The notes beneath the pieces were generated by a model that ran no database searches, was not told where the DNA came from, and was given only the letters and a program-made list of their open reading frames with translations. The translations under genes and the position numbers were made by a program. Positions 49,497 to 57,657 of a DNA stretch of 64,000 bases are shown piece by piece. Source of the stretch: Labilithrix sp. (lineage in GTDB: Bacteria; Myxococcota_A; Polyangia; Polyangiales; Polyangiaceae); assembly GCA_019637155.1 (NCBI GenBank), contig JAHBWE010000030.1, forward strand, positions 41,646 through 105,645, read 5' to 3'. The stretch's first letter is position 1. The number at the start of each line of letters is the position of its first letter.

Positions 49497-49928
49497 TCAG
49501 TCGAAGAGCTCGGGGGTGCGGCAGCGCATGAACTCGCGGATGATGCGCGCTTCTTCGGGCCCCATCTCGTCGAACTGCACCCCCATCCCGGGCTTGACGT
49601 CGGTGACGTGCGCGCCGCCGAACACCTCACCGCCCCGCGCCATCGCCTCGGGCGCACGGATCCACCGCACGGTCCCGCGGAGCGTGAGGTCCGCGCCGAA
49701 CCGGCTGATGTGGAACTGCATCACGACCGGCGTCCCGATCGGCAGCATGTACTGCGTCGCGATGAAGATCCCGCCCTCGGAGATGTCCGAGGAGACCCCG
49801 GTGTAGAAGTTGTTGTCCCCCCGCAACGTGACCGCGAGCCGAAGGTGATACCGCGGATGCACGCGCCGATCGGCGACGGGCATCGTGTCCTCGTGTCCTG
49901 AAATCCTCGGAACGATCGACGTGCTCAT
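49497..49928 (-). CDS. PilZ-domain protein
   Basis: 143 residues from the ATG at 49928. PilZ domains bind cyclic di-GMP: the RxxxR motif is RRVHPRYHLRLAV and the second motif VSSDISEGGIFIA (D/NxSxxG). The remainder forms the barrel (PVVMQFHISRFGADLTLRG, DVKPGMGVQFDEMGPEE). It has no other domain. In myxobacteria such proteins affect motility and surface polymer output. It is divergent from the small coiled-coil gene at 50138. Confidence 0.93.
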   Translation of the reverse strand: MSTSIVPRISGHEDTMPVADRRVHPRYHLRLAVTLRGDNNFYTGVSSDISEGGIFIATQYMLPIGTPVVMQFHISRFGADLTLRGTVRWIRAPEAMARGGEVFGGAHVTDVKPGMGVQFDEMGPEEARIIREFMRCRTPELFD

Positions 49929-50137
49929 ACCGCTCTCAACGGCCGCCCCACCTCGCACTAAAGCCCATCCATCACTTTCCACGATTCCCCCACACGCGGC
50001 GACCTCGTCCCGATCGGCGTTTTCATATGGGCCTCGCACTGACCTCGTCTCCACCTGGAGCGCCTCGGTGTGGGGCGTCGCGAGCGTCTTCTCCACGGGG
50101 AAGGTCCTCTTCTCGCAGGTGCTATCCTTCTCGAACG

Positions 50138-50464
50138 ATGGCATCGAAGAAAGGTCCTCCTCCTCCGCCTCGCGATCTGACGACCGAGATCCTCGTTCAG
50201 ATCCGCGACGAGCTACGCGAGACACGAGACACCTTCAAGAAGGAGCTCGGAGACTTGCGTCATGAGCTCGGCGACTTGCGTCATGACCTCGAGCGGCTCG
50301 AGCGAAGGCAGCGTGAGGACGCCACGCGGCTCGCGACCGAGCTCGTCGCCGTCGCGCAGGCGGTGGGACAAGTCCGCGACCTCTTGCGCGAGCAGCGCGT
50401 CGACCGGGAACGCCTCGACGACCACGAGCAACGGCTCCGCACGCTCGAAAAACGAAGCGCCTGA
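50138..50464 (+). CDS. Small coiled-coil protein, unknown function
   Basis: 108 residues from the ATG at 50138, after a short Pro-rich start (MASKKGPPPPPRDL). The rest is a continuous heptad-rich coiled coil (LRETRDTFKKELGDLRHEL, GDLRHDLERLERRQREDA, VGQVRDLLREQRVDRERLD). A seven-residue unit GDLRHEL is repeated once. A TATCCT box lies some 15 bases before the ATG. It is divergent from the PilZ gene across 209 bases. Function is unknown; it may be a scaffold. Confidence 0.65.
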   Translation: MASKKGPPPPPRDLTTEILVQIRDELRETRDTFKKELGDLRHELGDLRHDLERLERRQREDATRLATELVAVAQAVGQVRDLLREQRVDRERLDDHEQRLRTLEKRSA

Positions 50465-50576
50465 CCGCCCGCCCGCCGCCGCGCTCCCTCCGCCTGCGCT
50501 CCCACGAGTGCGGGCGGCGCGCGGGCGAGCGTTCGGTGTTTCCGGGCGGCGCGACGCTTACGGCTCGCGAGCGGGA

Positions 50577-51230
50577 TCAGCCGGCGCGGGTCGGGGCGCA
50601 GCCTGCCGTCTGCACGATGGGCGGCGGCGGCGGCTGGATGACGGGCGCGCGGCCGGGGCTCTCGCCGACGGTGAGGGCGACGACCACGCGGCAGACGTCG
50701 AACAGCTCGCGCCACGTGACCGCCGCTTGGCGCTCCGAGCTCGACGGAGCGACGAGCGAGTACTCCGAGACCACGTCCTCGCGCGTGCGCTCCGAACCTC
50801 CGAGCGACGCCGTCCGAACCGTCCGCGCGGTGGGGTCGCCGCTCTGGCGGCGGGTCTTCTGGATCTGGATCTCCTGCGTGCTCGCCTTGCCCGTCCGGGA
50901 GTCGGTCATCACCAGCGTCCCGCGCGCCGCGTCGAGGACGAACTTGCCCTTGCCTTCGCAGCTCGCCGGCGGCGCCGAGCCGGCGCAGGCCGCGCTCCGC
51001 TTCCAGGTGACGTAGCGGTCGCCCTTGAAGACGACCCACTCGTGCGGCCCGCCCTCCGGCGCGTGGTACACGCCGTCGAGCGCGAGCGGCGCCGACATCG
51101 ACGACGTCGTCTCTTCGAGCTCCTCCTCCTCTTCGTCCACCGGTGCGCACCCCACGACGACGGAAGCGGCGACGGCGATGACGAGGAGCAGGAGCGCGCG
51201 GAGCTGCATGACCGTAGGCATTGCAGACAT
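50577..51230 (-). CDS. Putative lipoprotein of unknown function
   Basis: 217 residues from the ATG at 51230 (GGAGG lies upstream; 51209 is a shorter option). The signal LRALLLLVIAVAASVVVGC has a lipobox and an acidic patch (DEEEEELEE) follows. The body reads as a small beta domain (LDGVYHAPEGGPHEWVVFKG, KFVLDAARGTLVMTDSRTG) with two Cys. It resembles short lipocalin-like or META-like folds but no family is certain. The C-terminus is Pro-rich (VIQPPPPPIVQ) with a final Cys. Confidence 0.7.
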   Translation of the reverse strand: MSAMPTVMQLRALLLLVIAVAASVVVGCAPVDEEEEELEETTSSMSAPLALDGVYHAPEGGPHEWVVFKGDRYVTWKRSAACAGSAPPASCEGKGKFVLDAARGTLVMTDSRTGKASTQEIQIQKTRRQSGDPTARTVRTASLGGSERTREDVVSEYSLVAPSSSERQAAVTWRELFDVCRVVVALTVGESPGRAPVIQPPPPPIVQTAGCAPTRAG

Positions 51231-51410
51231 CGCGCCACGCCTCCGGTGCCGTCTGGGTCGCCGGGCACCAGGATCGCCCGTCGTCCACTCTCTTCGACGC
51301 CGCGGATAAACCGCGTCGGGGACGTGGCGGGCGGGGACTCTTTTCATCCAGATCGCTCGATCACGATCGGTTCGTTCACCGGTCGCCTGGACCCAAGGGA
51401 CGCACGCGCG

Positions 51411-52391
51411 TCAGCGCGCGGGGTTGGCGGCGAGGCGGCGGGCGAGGGCATCGAGCGCCGCCTGCGTCGCGGGCGTCGCTGCTCTGCGCGCGTCGGCGAT
51501 GAGCGCGGGCGTGACGGGCGCGTCGACGACCATCAGCGCGTTCGAGGCGGCGGCGCGCGCTTCGCCTTCGTGCTGGACGTAAGCGGCGACGAGGGCGCGG
51601 GCGGCGACCTCGCGGATGCGTGCCTCCTCCGTGCGATCCGGGAGCGTCTTCCACGCCCACGCGTTGCCGGCGCGGCCGAGCGCTCGCGCCGCCGCGCGCG
51701 CCATCGCGTCGTCCGTCGAGGCCGCCTGCCGCGCGAGCGCCTGCGTCACCGCGAGGCGGCGGCACTCGCCCATGCCCGCGACGATCGCGCGAGCGCGCTC
51801 CGGCGCCGCCGCGGCGAGCGCCGAGAGGAGCTGCGTCTCCGCGGGCGCCCCGCCGATGCGGGCGACCGCCTCGGCGACGGTGCGCGCCGACGCCGCGTCC
51901 TCCTTCGCGTCGGCGAGGATGGGCCCCAGCACCGCGAGCGCCCGCGCATCGCGCAAGAGTCCGGCCGCCTCGATCAAGTCGCGCCGCACGATCGGCGCCA
52001 TCGCGGCGGGCACGCCTCTCGGGCCGCCGTCGGCGAGGAGCTCGAGCACCGGCAACACCGCGCTCGGACCGAGCTGCGCGATGCTCCGCGCCACCGCCGC
52101 CCGATGCCCGCGCGCCGCCGCGTGCGCGTCGGCCGCGCCGGAGGCGATCGCGTCGACGCGTACGAACGACGTCGCGTCCGCCGCCCGCGCCCGCGCGATC
52201 TCGGCGCGGAGCGCGGTCGAACCCGCGGCTCGCGACGGCGCGCTCGCCGGCTCCGTCGCGGAGGCGGGCGCGGCGACCGCCGACAGCGCGAGCGGGAGCG
52301 CGCCAACGAGGAGCGCGACGCGAAGCCAGCCGCGCGAGCCCGCGCCGCCGGAGCTGGAGCGCGCGCCGCCGGAGCCGGAGCGGGGGGTCAT
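51411..52391 (-). CDS. Exported HEAT-repeat protein
   Basis: 326 residues from the ATG overlapping the PAD gene stop (ATGA). The Ser/Gly-rich start leads to a signal helix (WLRVALLVGALPLALSAVAA). From about residue 90 there are alpha-alpha repeats of 30-35 residues (SAVLPVLELLADGGPRGVPA, ARALAVLGPILADAKEDAA, TVAEAVARIGGAPAETQLL, MARAAARALGRAGNAWAWK), the HEAT pattern. Such proteins are scaffolds. Being coupled to the PAD gene, it may bind the deiminase or its substrates; this is inference. Confidence 0.83.
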   Translation of the reverse strand: MTPRSGSGGARSSSGGAGSRGWLRVALLVGALPLALSAVAAPASATEPASAPSRAAGSTALRAEIARARAADATSFVRVDAIASGAADAHAAARGHRAAVARSIAQLGPSAVLPVLELLADGGPRGVPAAMAPIVRRDLIEAAGLLRDARALAVLGPILADAKEDAASARTVAEAVARIGGAPAETQLLSALAAAAPERARAIVAGMGECRRLAVTQALARQAASTDDAMARAAARALGRAGNAWAWKTLPDRTEEARIREVAARALVAAYVQHEGEARAAASNALMVVDAPVTPALIADARRAATPATQAALDALARRLAANPAR

Positions 52392-54181
52392 CGGCCGGCC
52401 TCCCACCACTTCGCGTCTGGGACCTGGCGGGTCGCGTTGGTGCCGCAATGAACCTCGCCGTTGGCGACGTGGTACTCGTCCCAGTCCTCGAGGAAGTGGG
52501 CCGTGATGCCGAGCGGCGCGAGCGCCTTCGTGAAGGCGTCGGCGAAGATGTCCTTGCCGTCGATGATCGGGCCGTGCGGGTTCGGCGCGCCGAAGTGGCC
52601 GTCGGCGAGGTAGACGCCGTTCACGAGGCCCGGCTGATACGCGATGGATCCGCCGTCGATGAGCGTGTGGAGGAACGGCACGCGCACGATCTCGTCGTCC
52701 GCGAGCGCGAGCTCCTTCCGCAGGATCGCGAGCTGCGCGTCGACCTCCGCCGCCGCCTCGGCCGACGCCTGCATCACGATCGGATCCGCGAGCACCTCCG
52801 CGATCGAGACCTCCGCCGGGCTCGCCCGCTCCGTCTCGGGGTCGTACCACTCCTTGCCCACGAACATCGTCGTCGCGCCGTGCCCGCGCGCCGCCGCGTC
52901 CTCGAGCATCGTCTTCGCGAGGCGCGGATCGTTGACGAGCAGCTTCCAGCCGCGCGGCGTCGCCGCCTTCACGAACGACACCGTCTCGTCGACGTGCGCC
53001 ACCCGCAGCCACGACGTGTCGATCAGGATCGGCGGCTGCTGCCCCTGCGCCTCGAGCATCTTCTCGAACACCGGATCGGGGAAGAACGACTGCGTCGCCC
53101 CGCGGAGCAAGCGCCCGAACGGGTACGCGACCCCGCCCGCGCTGTACGGCGGCACCGTCTCGAGGTTGCCGAACGAGTTCAGCGTGTCCATCTCCGGCGG
53201 GTGCGTGAGGTCGAACTCTTGCACCCCCGCGACGTCCTTGCCGCGCAGCCGGAAGACGACCGCGCCGGCGGGGCGGAGCGGGTTGTCCGTCTCCTCCGGC
53301 TCGTAGACGTTCGCCGAGCGGTAGTTCACGCGGATGACGTGCTGGCCGCCGTTCGGCGCCGGCATCGACATGTACGCCGGCTCGAAGAAGTCCTGCGTCC
53401 ACGGATCGTTCTCCTCGATCAGCGCCGGCGGCGGCACCCCCGCCGCCTCGCACGCGCGCGTGAGATCGCGCCGGAGGTCCGCGTTGCCCTGCCGCCCCGT
53501 CTGCGACTGCCAGATGCGCTCCGCCGGCAGGAGGTGATGGAACGTCAGCACCGGCGCGACGCGGAGGCGGACCGTGTCGCTCGACTCGCCGCGCGGCGTC
53601 GTCAGCGTGAGCTTCACGTCGACGAAGCCGTCCCACACCTCCTTGTCGCGCACGATGTCCTTCGCCTCGATCCCGAGCTCGATCCCCTCGCGGAGGTCGG
53701 CCGCGTTGAACACCGTGTCCGCGAAGAGGACCGTGAAGTCGGCCGCGTTCGGGCCCGTGCGCGAGAAGAGCCGCACCCGATCGCGCGCCTCCGGCGTCAC
53801 CACCTCGATCGTCGCCGTCATGTCGCCGGGCACGTCCGGCAGCGGCCGCGTCCAGAGGCGCGCGAGATCGGCCGCGTCGTCGTCGCCGTTCACGTTCTCG
53901 TCCGCGGCGTCGTTGCAGAGCGCGATCTCGTTGTCGTTCTTGTTCACCCCGCAGCGCTCGCTGTCGTCGTCGATGTTGGCGAGGAACACCGCGCCGTTCG
54001 TCGCGCTCCATTCGAGCTTGTTCGCGTCGGACTCGTCGTCGAAGCGCACCACGCCGTCGCGGTTCGAGTCCGCGCGCAGGTCCGCGACCGGATCGGGCAA
54101 GAGCACGTAGCGCACGGACGGCTCGTCGCTGCCGCACGCCGCGACGAGCGCGCCGACGAGGAACGGAGCGGCGCGCCTCAC
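52388..54181 (-). CDS. Protein-arginine deiminase (vertebrate PAD-type) lipoprotein
   Basis: 597 residues from the GTG overlapping the EEP gene stop (GTGA). PADs convert peptidyl-arginine to citrulline. The catalytic set of human PAD4 is conserved: Asp264 in NDPWTQD (D350), His396 and Asp398 in VAHVDE (H471, D473) and Cys579 in GEVHCGTN (C645). FGNLETVPPYSAGGVAYPFG also matches the vertebrate family. The N-terminal half has the PAD middle-domain element GAVFLANIDDDSERCGVN with acidic, probably calcium-binding residues. The signal FLVGALVAAC gives a lipoprotein anchor, so the enzyme is probably on the surface or in the periplasm. It is unlike the agmatine-deiminase-related PPAD of Porphyromonas. 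Confidence 0.93.
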   Translation of the reverse strand: MRRAAPFLVGALVAACGSDEPSVRYVLLPDPVADLRADSNRDGVVRFDDESDANKLEWSATNGAVFLANIDDDSERCGVNKNDNEIALCNDAADENVNGDDDAADLARLWTRPLPDVPGDMTATIEVVTPEARDRVRLFSRTGPNAADFTVLFADTVFNAADLREGIELGIEAKDIVRDKEVWDGFVDVKLTLTTPRGESSDTVRLRVAPVLTFHHLLPAERIWQSQTGRQGNADLRRDLTRACEAAGVPPPALIEENDPWTQDFFEPAYMSMPAPNGGQHVIRVNYRSANVYEPEETDNPLRPAGAVVFRLRGKDVAGVQEFDLTHPPEMDTLNSFGNLETVPPYSAGGVAYPFGRLLRGATQSFFPDPVFEKMLEAQGQQPPILIDTSWLRVAHVDETVSFVKAATPRGWKLLVNDPRLAKTMLEDAAARGHGATTMFVGKEWYDPETERASPAEVSIAEVLADPIVMQASAEAAAEVDAQLAILRKELALADDEIVRVPFLHTLIDGGSIAYQPGLVNGVYLADGHFGAPNPHGPIIDGKDIFADAFTKALAPLGITAHFLEDWDEYHVANGEVHCGTNATRQVPDAKWWEAGR

Positions 54182-54924
54182 GTGCGATCGAGCCGGACCT
54201 CGATCGGGAGGTGATCGGAGGGCTCGGTCGCGCTCGGGAGCGGCGTGTCGTCCGCGATCGGCGGCAGCGGCGACGGCGTCGCGCGGAGCTCCGCGGTGTG
54301 AAGGACGTAGTCGATCCTCTTTCGCTTGCCGTTGGCGTTGCATGTACACGCGTCGTCCAGCGACGCATAAGCATCGCTCAGGCCGCGCTCTTTCGCGAGC
54401 GCGAGCACGTCGCTGGTCGGCGCGGCGTTGAAGTCGCCGCAGACGATGCGCACGCCGGAGGGCCACGTGTCGAGCAGCTCCGCGAGCTGCGCGCGCCCGC
54501 GATGCGCCTCCGGCAGCGTCCCGTCCGGCTCCCACTTGAGGTGGGTCGTGACGACGGTGAGGTCCGCGACGGTGACGCCGAGCGCGACGAAACCCGACAT
54601 GTCGCTGAAGGCGTGCTCCTTCCACTCAGGCTCGGTCGTGAGCGCATGGCGCACGAAGATCGCGAGCCCTTCGCCCTTGCCACGCTTCTTGTAGTGCCGG
54701 CCCGTCGCCTCGTCCTTCAGCCGCTCCTCGAGCGCGCCGAAGAGCGCGACGTCGACCTCCTGGAGGCACAGCACGTCGACCTTGGTCGCCTGGATCTGCT
54801 CGATCCGATCGGCGACCGCCTTCCGTCGCGGTCCGCGCTCGAGCACCTCCGGCGGGGTGTGGGGGAAGTATTCGTCCTTCAGGTACGCGTCAGCGAGGAC
54901 GTTCCAGGAGACGACGCGGATCAC
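54178..54924 (-). CDS. EEP-family hydrolase (CCR4/nocturnin-like)
   Basis: 248 residues, no signal peptide. DNase I/EEP motifs are complete: VVSWNVLADAYLKDEYFPH, VDVLCLQEVDVALFGALEER (Glu), VVTTHLKWEPDG (His), RIVCGDFNAAPTSD (Asp/Asn) and EPSDHLPIEVRL (Asp-His). The LADAYLKDEYFPH start is closest to the CCR4/nocturnin/angel branch, where members are RNA deadenylases or nucleotide phosphatases. It is the first gene of an overlapping EEP-PAD-HEAT set. The role in such a set is unknown. Confidence 0.88.
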   Translation of the reverse strand: MIRVVSWNVLADAYLKDEYFPHTPPEVLERGPRRKAVADRIEQIQATKVDVLCLQEVDVALFGALEERLKDEATGRHYKKRGKGEGLAIFVRHALTTEPEWKEHAFSDMSGFVALGVTVADLTVVTTHLKWEPDGTLPEAHRGRAQLAELLDTWPSGVRIVCGDFNAAPTSDVLALAKERGLSDAYASLDDACTCNANGKRKRIDYVLHTAELRATPSPLPPIADDTPLPSATEPSDHLPIEVRLDRT

Positions 54925-54945
54925 GTCGCCGATTGTACAAACAAA

Positions 54946-55701
54946 TCACGAGGAAGGATCCATTCGCCGGACACGGACCGACAGGACGGGCTCTGGATCG
55001 CGGCTCACCTTCGACGTGCTCACGTCCACGACGAAGCGCGGGACGATCTTCGATTTGCCCTCGCCCTCGGCCGGGAGCTCGCCGGTGAGCTGCGCGGCGC
55101 CGCCCTTCGCGACGATGCTGGCTTGGATGCGCGTCGCCGCGAACGTGCAGCTCGACGACGCGAACCGGAAGAGCGGCACGTCCTCCGCCTTCTTCGGCGG
55201 CTCGTTGGCTTCGACGCCGCCGGTCGCGTCCTTGACGAGCACGATGAGATCGCCGTTCGTCTCGCGCATCCCCCACACCGTGACGCCGTGAGCCTTCGCG
55301 AGCGCGCGGAGCTCCACGCTCGCCTTGCTCTTCACCCACGCCTGCTCGATCGCGACCTCGAAGCGGATCCGCTCGAGCGTCGCCTTGCCGTCCGCCTCGC
55401 TGAAGCGCCAGAGCTCGTTGTCCTCGGTGCTCGTCGTCGAGTCGTTGAGCTGAAAGCCCACGTCGCGCGACACGAGGCAGTAGCCTTGCGCGCGCCGCGC
55501 CTCGAGCTCGACGTACTTCGAGTGCGGGGTCTCCTTTTGCGTGACCTTGAGGCCGGGCACGCCCATCAGCGGCGGCGGCGTGGTCGCGTCCTTCACCGCG
55601 GGGAGCCGGGGGACCGCGCTCACGGCGGTGCGCTCGCCGGCGGCGGCGGGCAGCGTGACGGCGAACGTGGCGAGGGCGAGGGCGAGCGCGAGCTTCTTCA
55701 T
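54946..55701 (-). CDS. Exported protein of unknown function
   Basis: 251 residues with a clear signal peptide (KKLALALALATFAVTLPAAA). The mature part is mixed alpha/beta with a hydrophobic strand (VSRDVGFQLNDSTTSTEDNE) and Cys at RAQGYCLVS and SSSCTFAATR. It ends PVLSVRVRRMDPS. No known family is recognised. The start codon overlaps the stop of the peroxidase-like gene by one base, so the two are translated together. Confidence 0.72.
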   Translation of the reverse strand: MKKLALALALATFAVTLPAAAGERTAVSAVPRLPAVKDATTPPPLMGVPGLKVTQKETPHSKYVELEARRAQGYCLVSRDVGFQLNDSTTSTEDNELWRFSEADGKATLERIRFEVAIEQAWVKSKASVELRALAKAHGVTVWGMRETNGDLIVLVKDATGGVEANEPPKKAEDVPLFRFASSSCTFAATRIQASIVAKGGAAQLTGELPAEGEGKSKIVPRFVVDVSTSKVSRDPEPVLSVRVRRMDPSS

Positions 55702-57623
55702 CACAGCGTCTCCAGGTACGTCACGAGGTCGTCGAGCTCCGTCTTCGAGAGGTGCTTCGTGCGCCCCATCTTCCCGTCGGACTTCACGAGCAGCGTCCGG
55801 AGATCGGCGTAGCGGCCGTCGTGGAAGTAAGGCGCGGAGCCGGAGAGGAAGCGGAGCGAGGGCGTATCGAACTTGCGGACCGTGTCGGAGAAGGCGCGGC
55901 TCTTCACGTCGTGCGCGGTCCCGTCGGGGAGGTCGCCGCCTTCGCCGTGGCACGTCGCGCAGCCGGCCTCGGCCGTCCGGAAGATCGCGGCCCCGCGCGC
56001 GATCGCCTCGCCCTTGCTCTCCGCCGGCGTCGCCTCGGGCGGCGGCCGCATCGCGCGCACGTACGCGACGAGCGCCTCCTTGTCGTCGCCTTCCATGCCG
56101 GTGCCGCCGAGGCGCTTCATCGTCTGCACGAGGTGCAGGTTCACGTCGTTGGCGTCGCCGTTCCAGCCGAAGGGCGCGGCGCCGTCGAGGCGGCCGGCGA
56201 GCATTGGCGTCTGGCGCGGACCCTTCGGCGAGGACCACACGAGCGCGTCGTCGCGGCCGTCGGGGTGGCAGCTCGCGCAGGCGCGGCCGTCGCTCGAGAT
56301 GCGCCGGTCCTGCGTCGCGTGGAAGAGGCGGCGGCCGAGCGCGATCTTCTCGTCTTCCTTCGTCGCCTTCGGATCCACGAACGACGTGCTCGCGACCGCG
56401 ACCGCGCGGTGCGCACCGATCGCGATCGTGGTGAGCGACTGCGCGAACTGCGACCAGACCACCGCGCGATCGTGCTCTTCGTCGAGCGCGATCGCGGTCG
56501 GGCCGGCGGGGACCGACCACTTCTTGAGCGTGACGTCCTGCGGGTTGAGCGCGTCGCCGTCGTAGAGCTGCACGCTGTCCTCGCCGAGGCACGTGACGTA
56601 GAGGCCGTCCTTGCCGAACGTCGCCGCGCGCGGGAGCGCGCAGCTCGTGGACACCGCCTCGTCGAAGCCGACGCGAAGGGTCATCGACGGCGCGACGACC
56701 TTCTCCGCGTCCTCGTCGATGATCGGGACGTGGAAGACCTCGGCCTCGCGCCCTTCGTCGCCGCCGCCGTAGCCCTCCGACGCGACCGGCTCGCCGGGGA
56801 ACACGAGGACGTGCGGCGCGAACACGCGACCGGTGTCGCTCTTCGCGAGCGCGAAGCCCTGGCACGCGACGCGCTTCTCGGTCCCGATGAAGCCGCGGCC
56901 GGCGATCTCTTCTTCGCCCTTGAGGCCGAGCGTCTTCGCCTTCCCGCGGCCGTCGAGCGGCAGCACGTCGAGGCTCTGCCCGACCGCGTGCGCGACGAAC
57001 GCGCGCTTGCCGTCGCTCGAGACGACGACGCTGCGCGGCTCACGCTCCACCGCGTGGGTGGCCTTCTGCGTGAAGCCGTGCGCGTCGATCACGGTGACGG
57101 TGCGTCCCCAGCCGCTCGTCGCGACGAGCGTCGCGTCGTCGGGCGTGAGCGCGAGCCCGATCGGCTCCGCCGCGACGTCGATCGACGCGTCGACGACGAG
57201 CGGCGACTTCGCGGTCCCGCCGCCGCGGAGGACGACGAGCTTCGCGCGATCGCGGAGCGACGCGACGAGGCGCCCGTCCGCGAGCATGACGAGCTGCGCG
57301 GGCGCGCCGCCGGGGGCGACGTGCGAGAGCTCGCGTCCGTCGTCGACGTCGACGACGCGGACGAGGCTCGCGTCTTCGTCGGCGACGTAGGCGACGCGGC
57401 GGCCGTCGAGATCGGCGAGGAGCACGCCCGAGCCGCTCCGCGCATTCCCGAGCCGTCCCACGATCGGCGCCGGGACCGGGGGCAGGGGAGGGGGCGCCTC
57501 CGGCGCGGCGAGGAACCGAGGGGCGGGCCGCGGCGCGCCGAAGCGCGCGACCGGGGCGGGGCGCGCGCACGCGACGAGGGCAGCGGTGGCGAGGAAGGAG
57601 GGGAGGGCCCAGCGGCGGAGCAT
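55701..57623 (-). CDS. Beta-propeller protein with C-terminal di-heme cytochrome c peroxidase-like domain
   Basis: 640 residues. The signal LPSFLATAALVAC has a lipobox. Residues 45-400 form a YncE-like propeller (VLLADLDGRRVAYVADED, ATLVATSGWGRTVTVIDAHG, VSSDGKRAFVAHAVGQSLD, GLYVTCLGEDSVQLYDGDA). The end has two CXXCH heme sites, GRACASCHPDGRDD and EAGCATCHGEGGDL, and the SSDGRACASCHPDG and PSLRFLSGSAPYFHDGRYAD blocks of di-heme peroxidases (MauG/CcpA-like). It probably uses electrons from periplasmic partners. Fusing a propeller to a di-heme peroxidase is seen in some Myxococcota and Planctomycetes; the substrate is unknown. Confidence 0.9.
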   Translation of the reverse strand: MLRRWALPSFLATAALVACARPAPVARFGAPRPAPRFLAAPEAPPPLPPVPAPIVGRLGNARSGSGVLLADLDGRRVAYVADEDASLVRVVDVDDGRELSHVAPGGAPAQLVMLADGRLVASLRDRAKLVVLRGGGTAKSPLVVDASIDVAAEPIGLALTPDDATLVATSGWGRTVTVIDAHGFTQKATHAVEREPRSVVVSSDGKRAFVAHAVGQSLDVLPLDGRGKAKTLGLKGEEEIAGRGFIGTEKRVACQGFALAKSDTGRVFAPHVLVFPGEPVASEGYGGGDEGREAEVFHVPIIDEDAEKVVAPSMTLRVGFDEAVSTSCALPRAATFGKDGLYVTCLGEDSVQLYDGDALNPQDVTLKKWSVPAGPTAIALDEEHDRAVVWSQFAQSLTTIAIGAHRAVAVASTSFVDPKATKEDEKIALGRRLFHATQDRRISSDGRACASCHPDGRDDALVWSSPKGPRQTPMLAGRLDGAAPFGWNGDANDVNLHLVQTMKRLGGTGMEGDDKEALVAYVRAMRPPPEATPAESKGEAIARGAAIFRTAEAGCATCHGEGGDLPDGTAHDVKSRAFSDTVRKFDTPSLRFLSGSAPYFHDGRYADLRTLLVKSDGKMGRTKHLSKTELDDLVTYLETL

Positions 57624-57657
57624 CGGGCACGAGAACGCCCGATGCGGTCCGGGTTAT

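Noticed and set aside
51231..51410. 180-base gap between lipoprotein and HEAT genes
   Set aside because: No ORF, hairpin with T-run or tRNA could be supported; several CGATCG-type short repeats are usual in this GC range.
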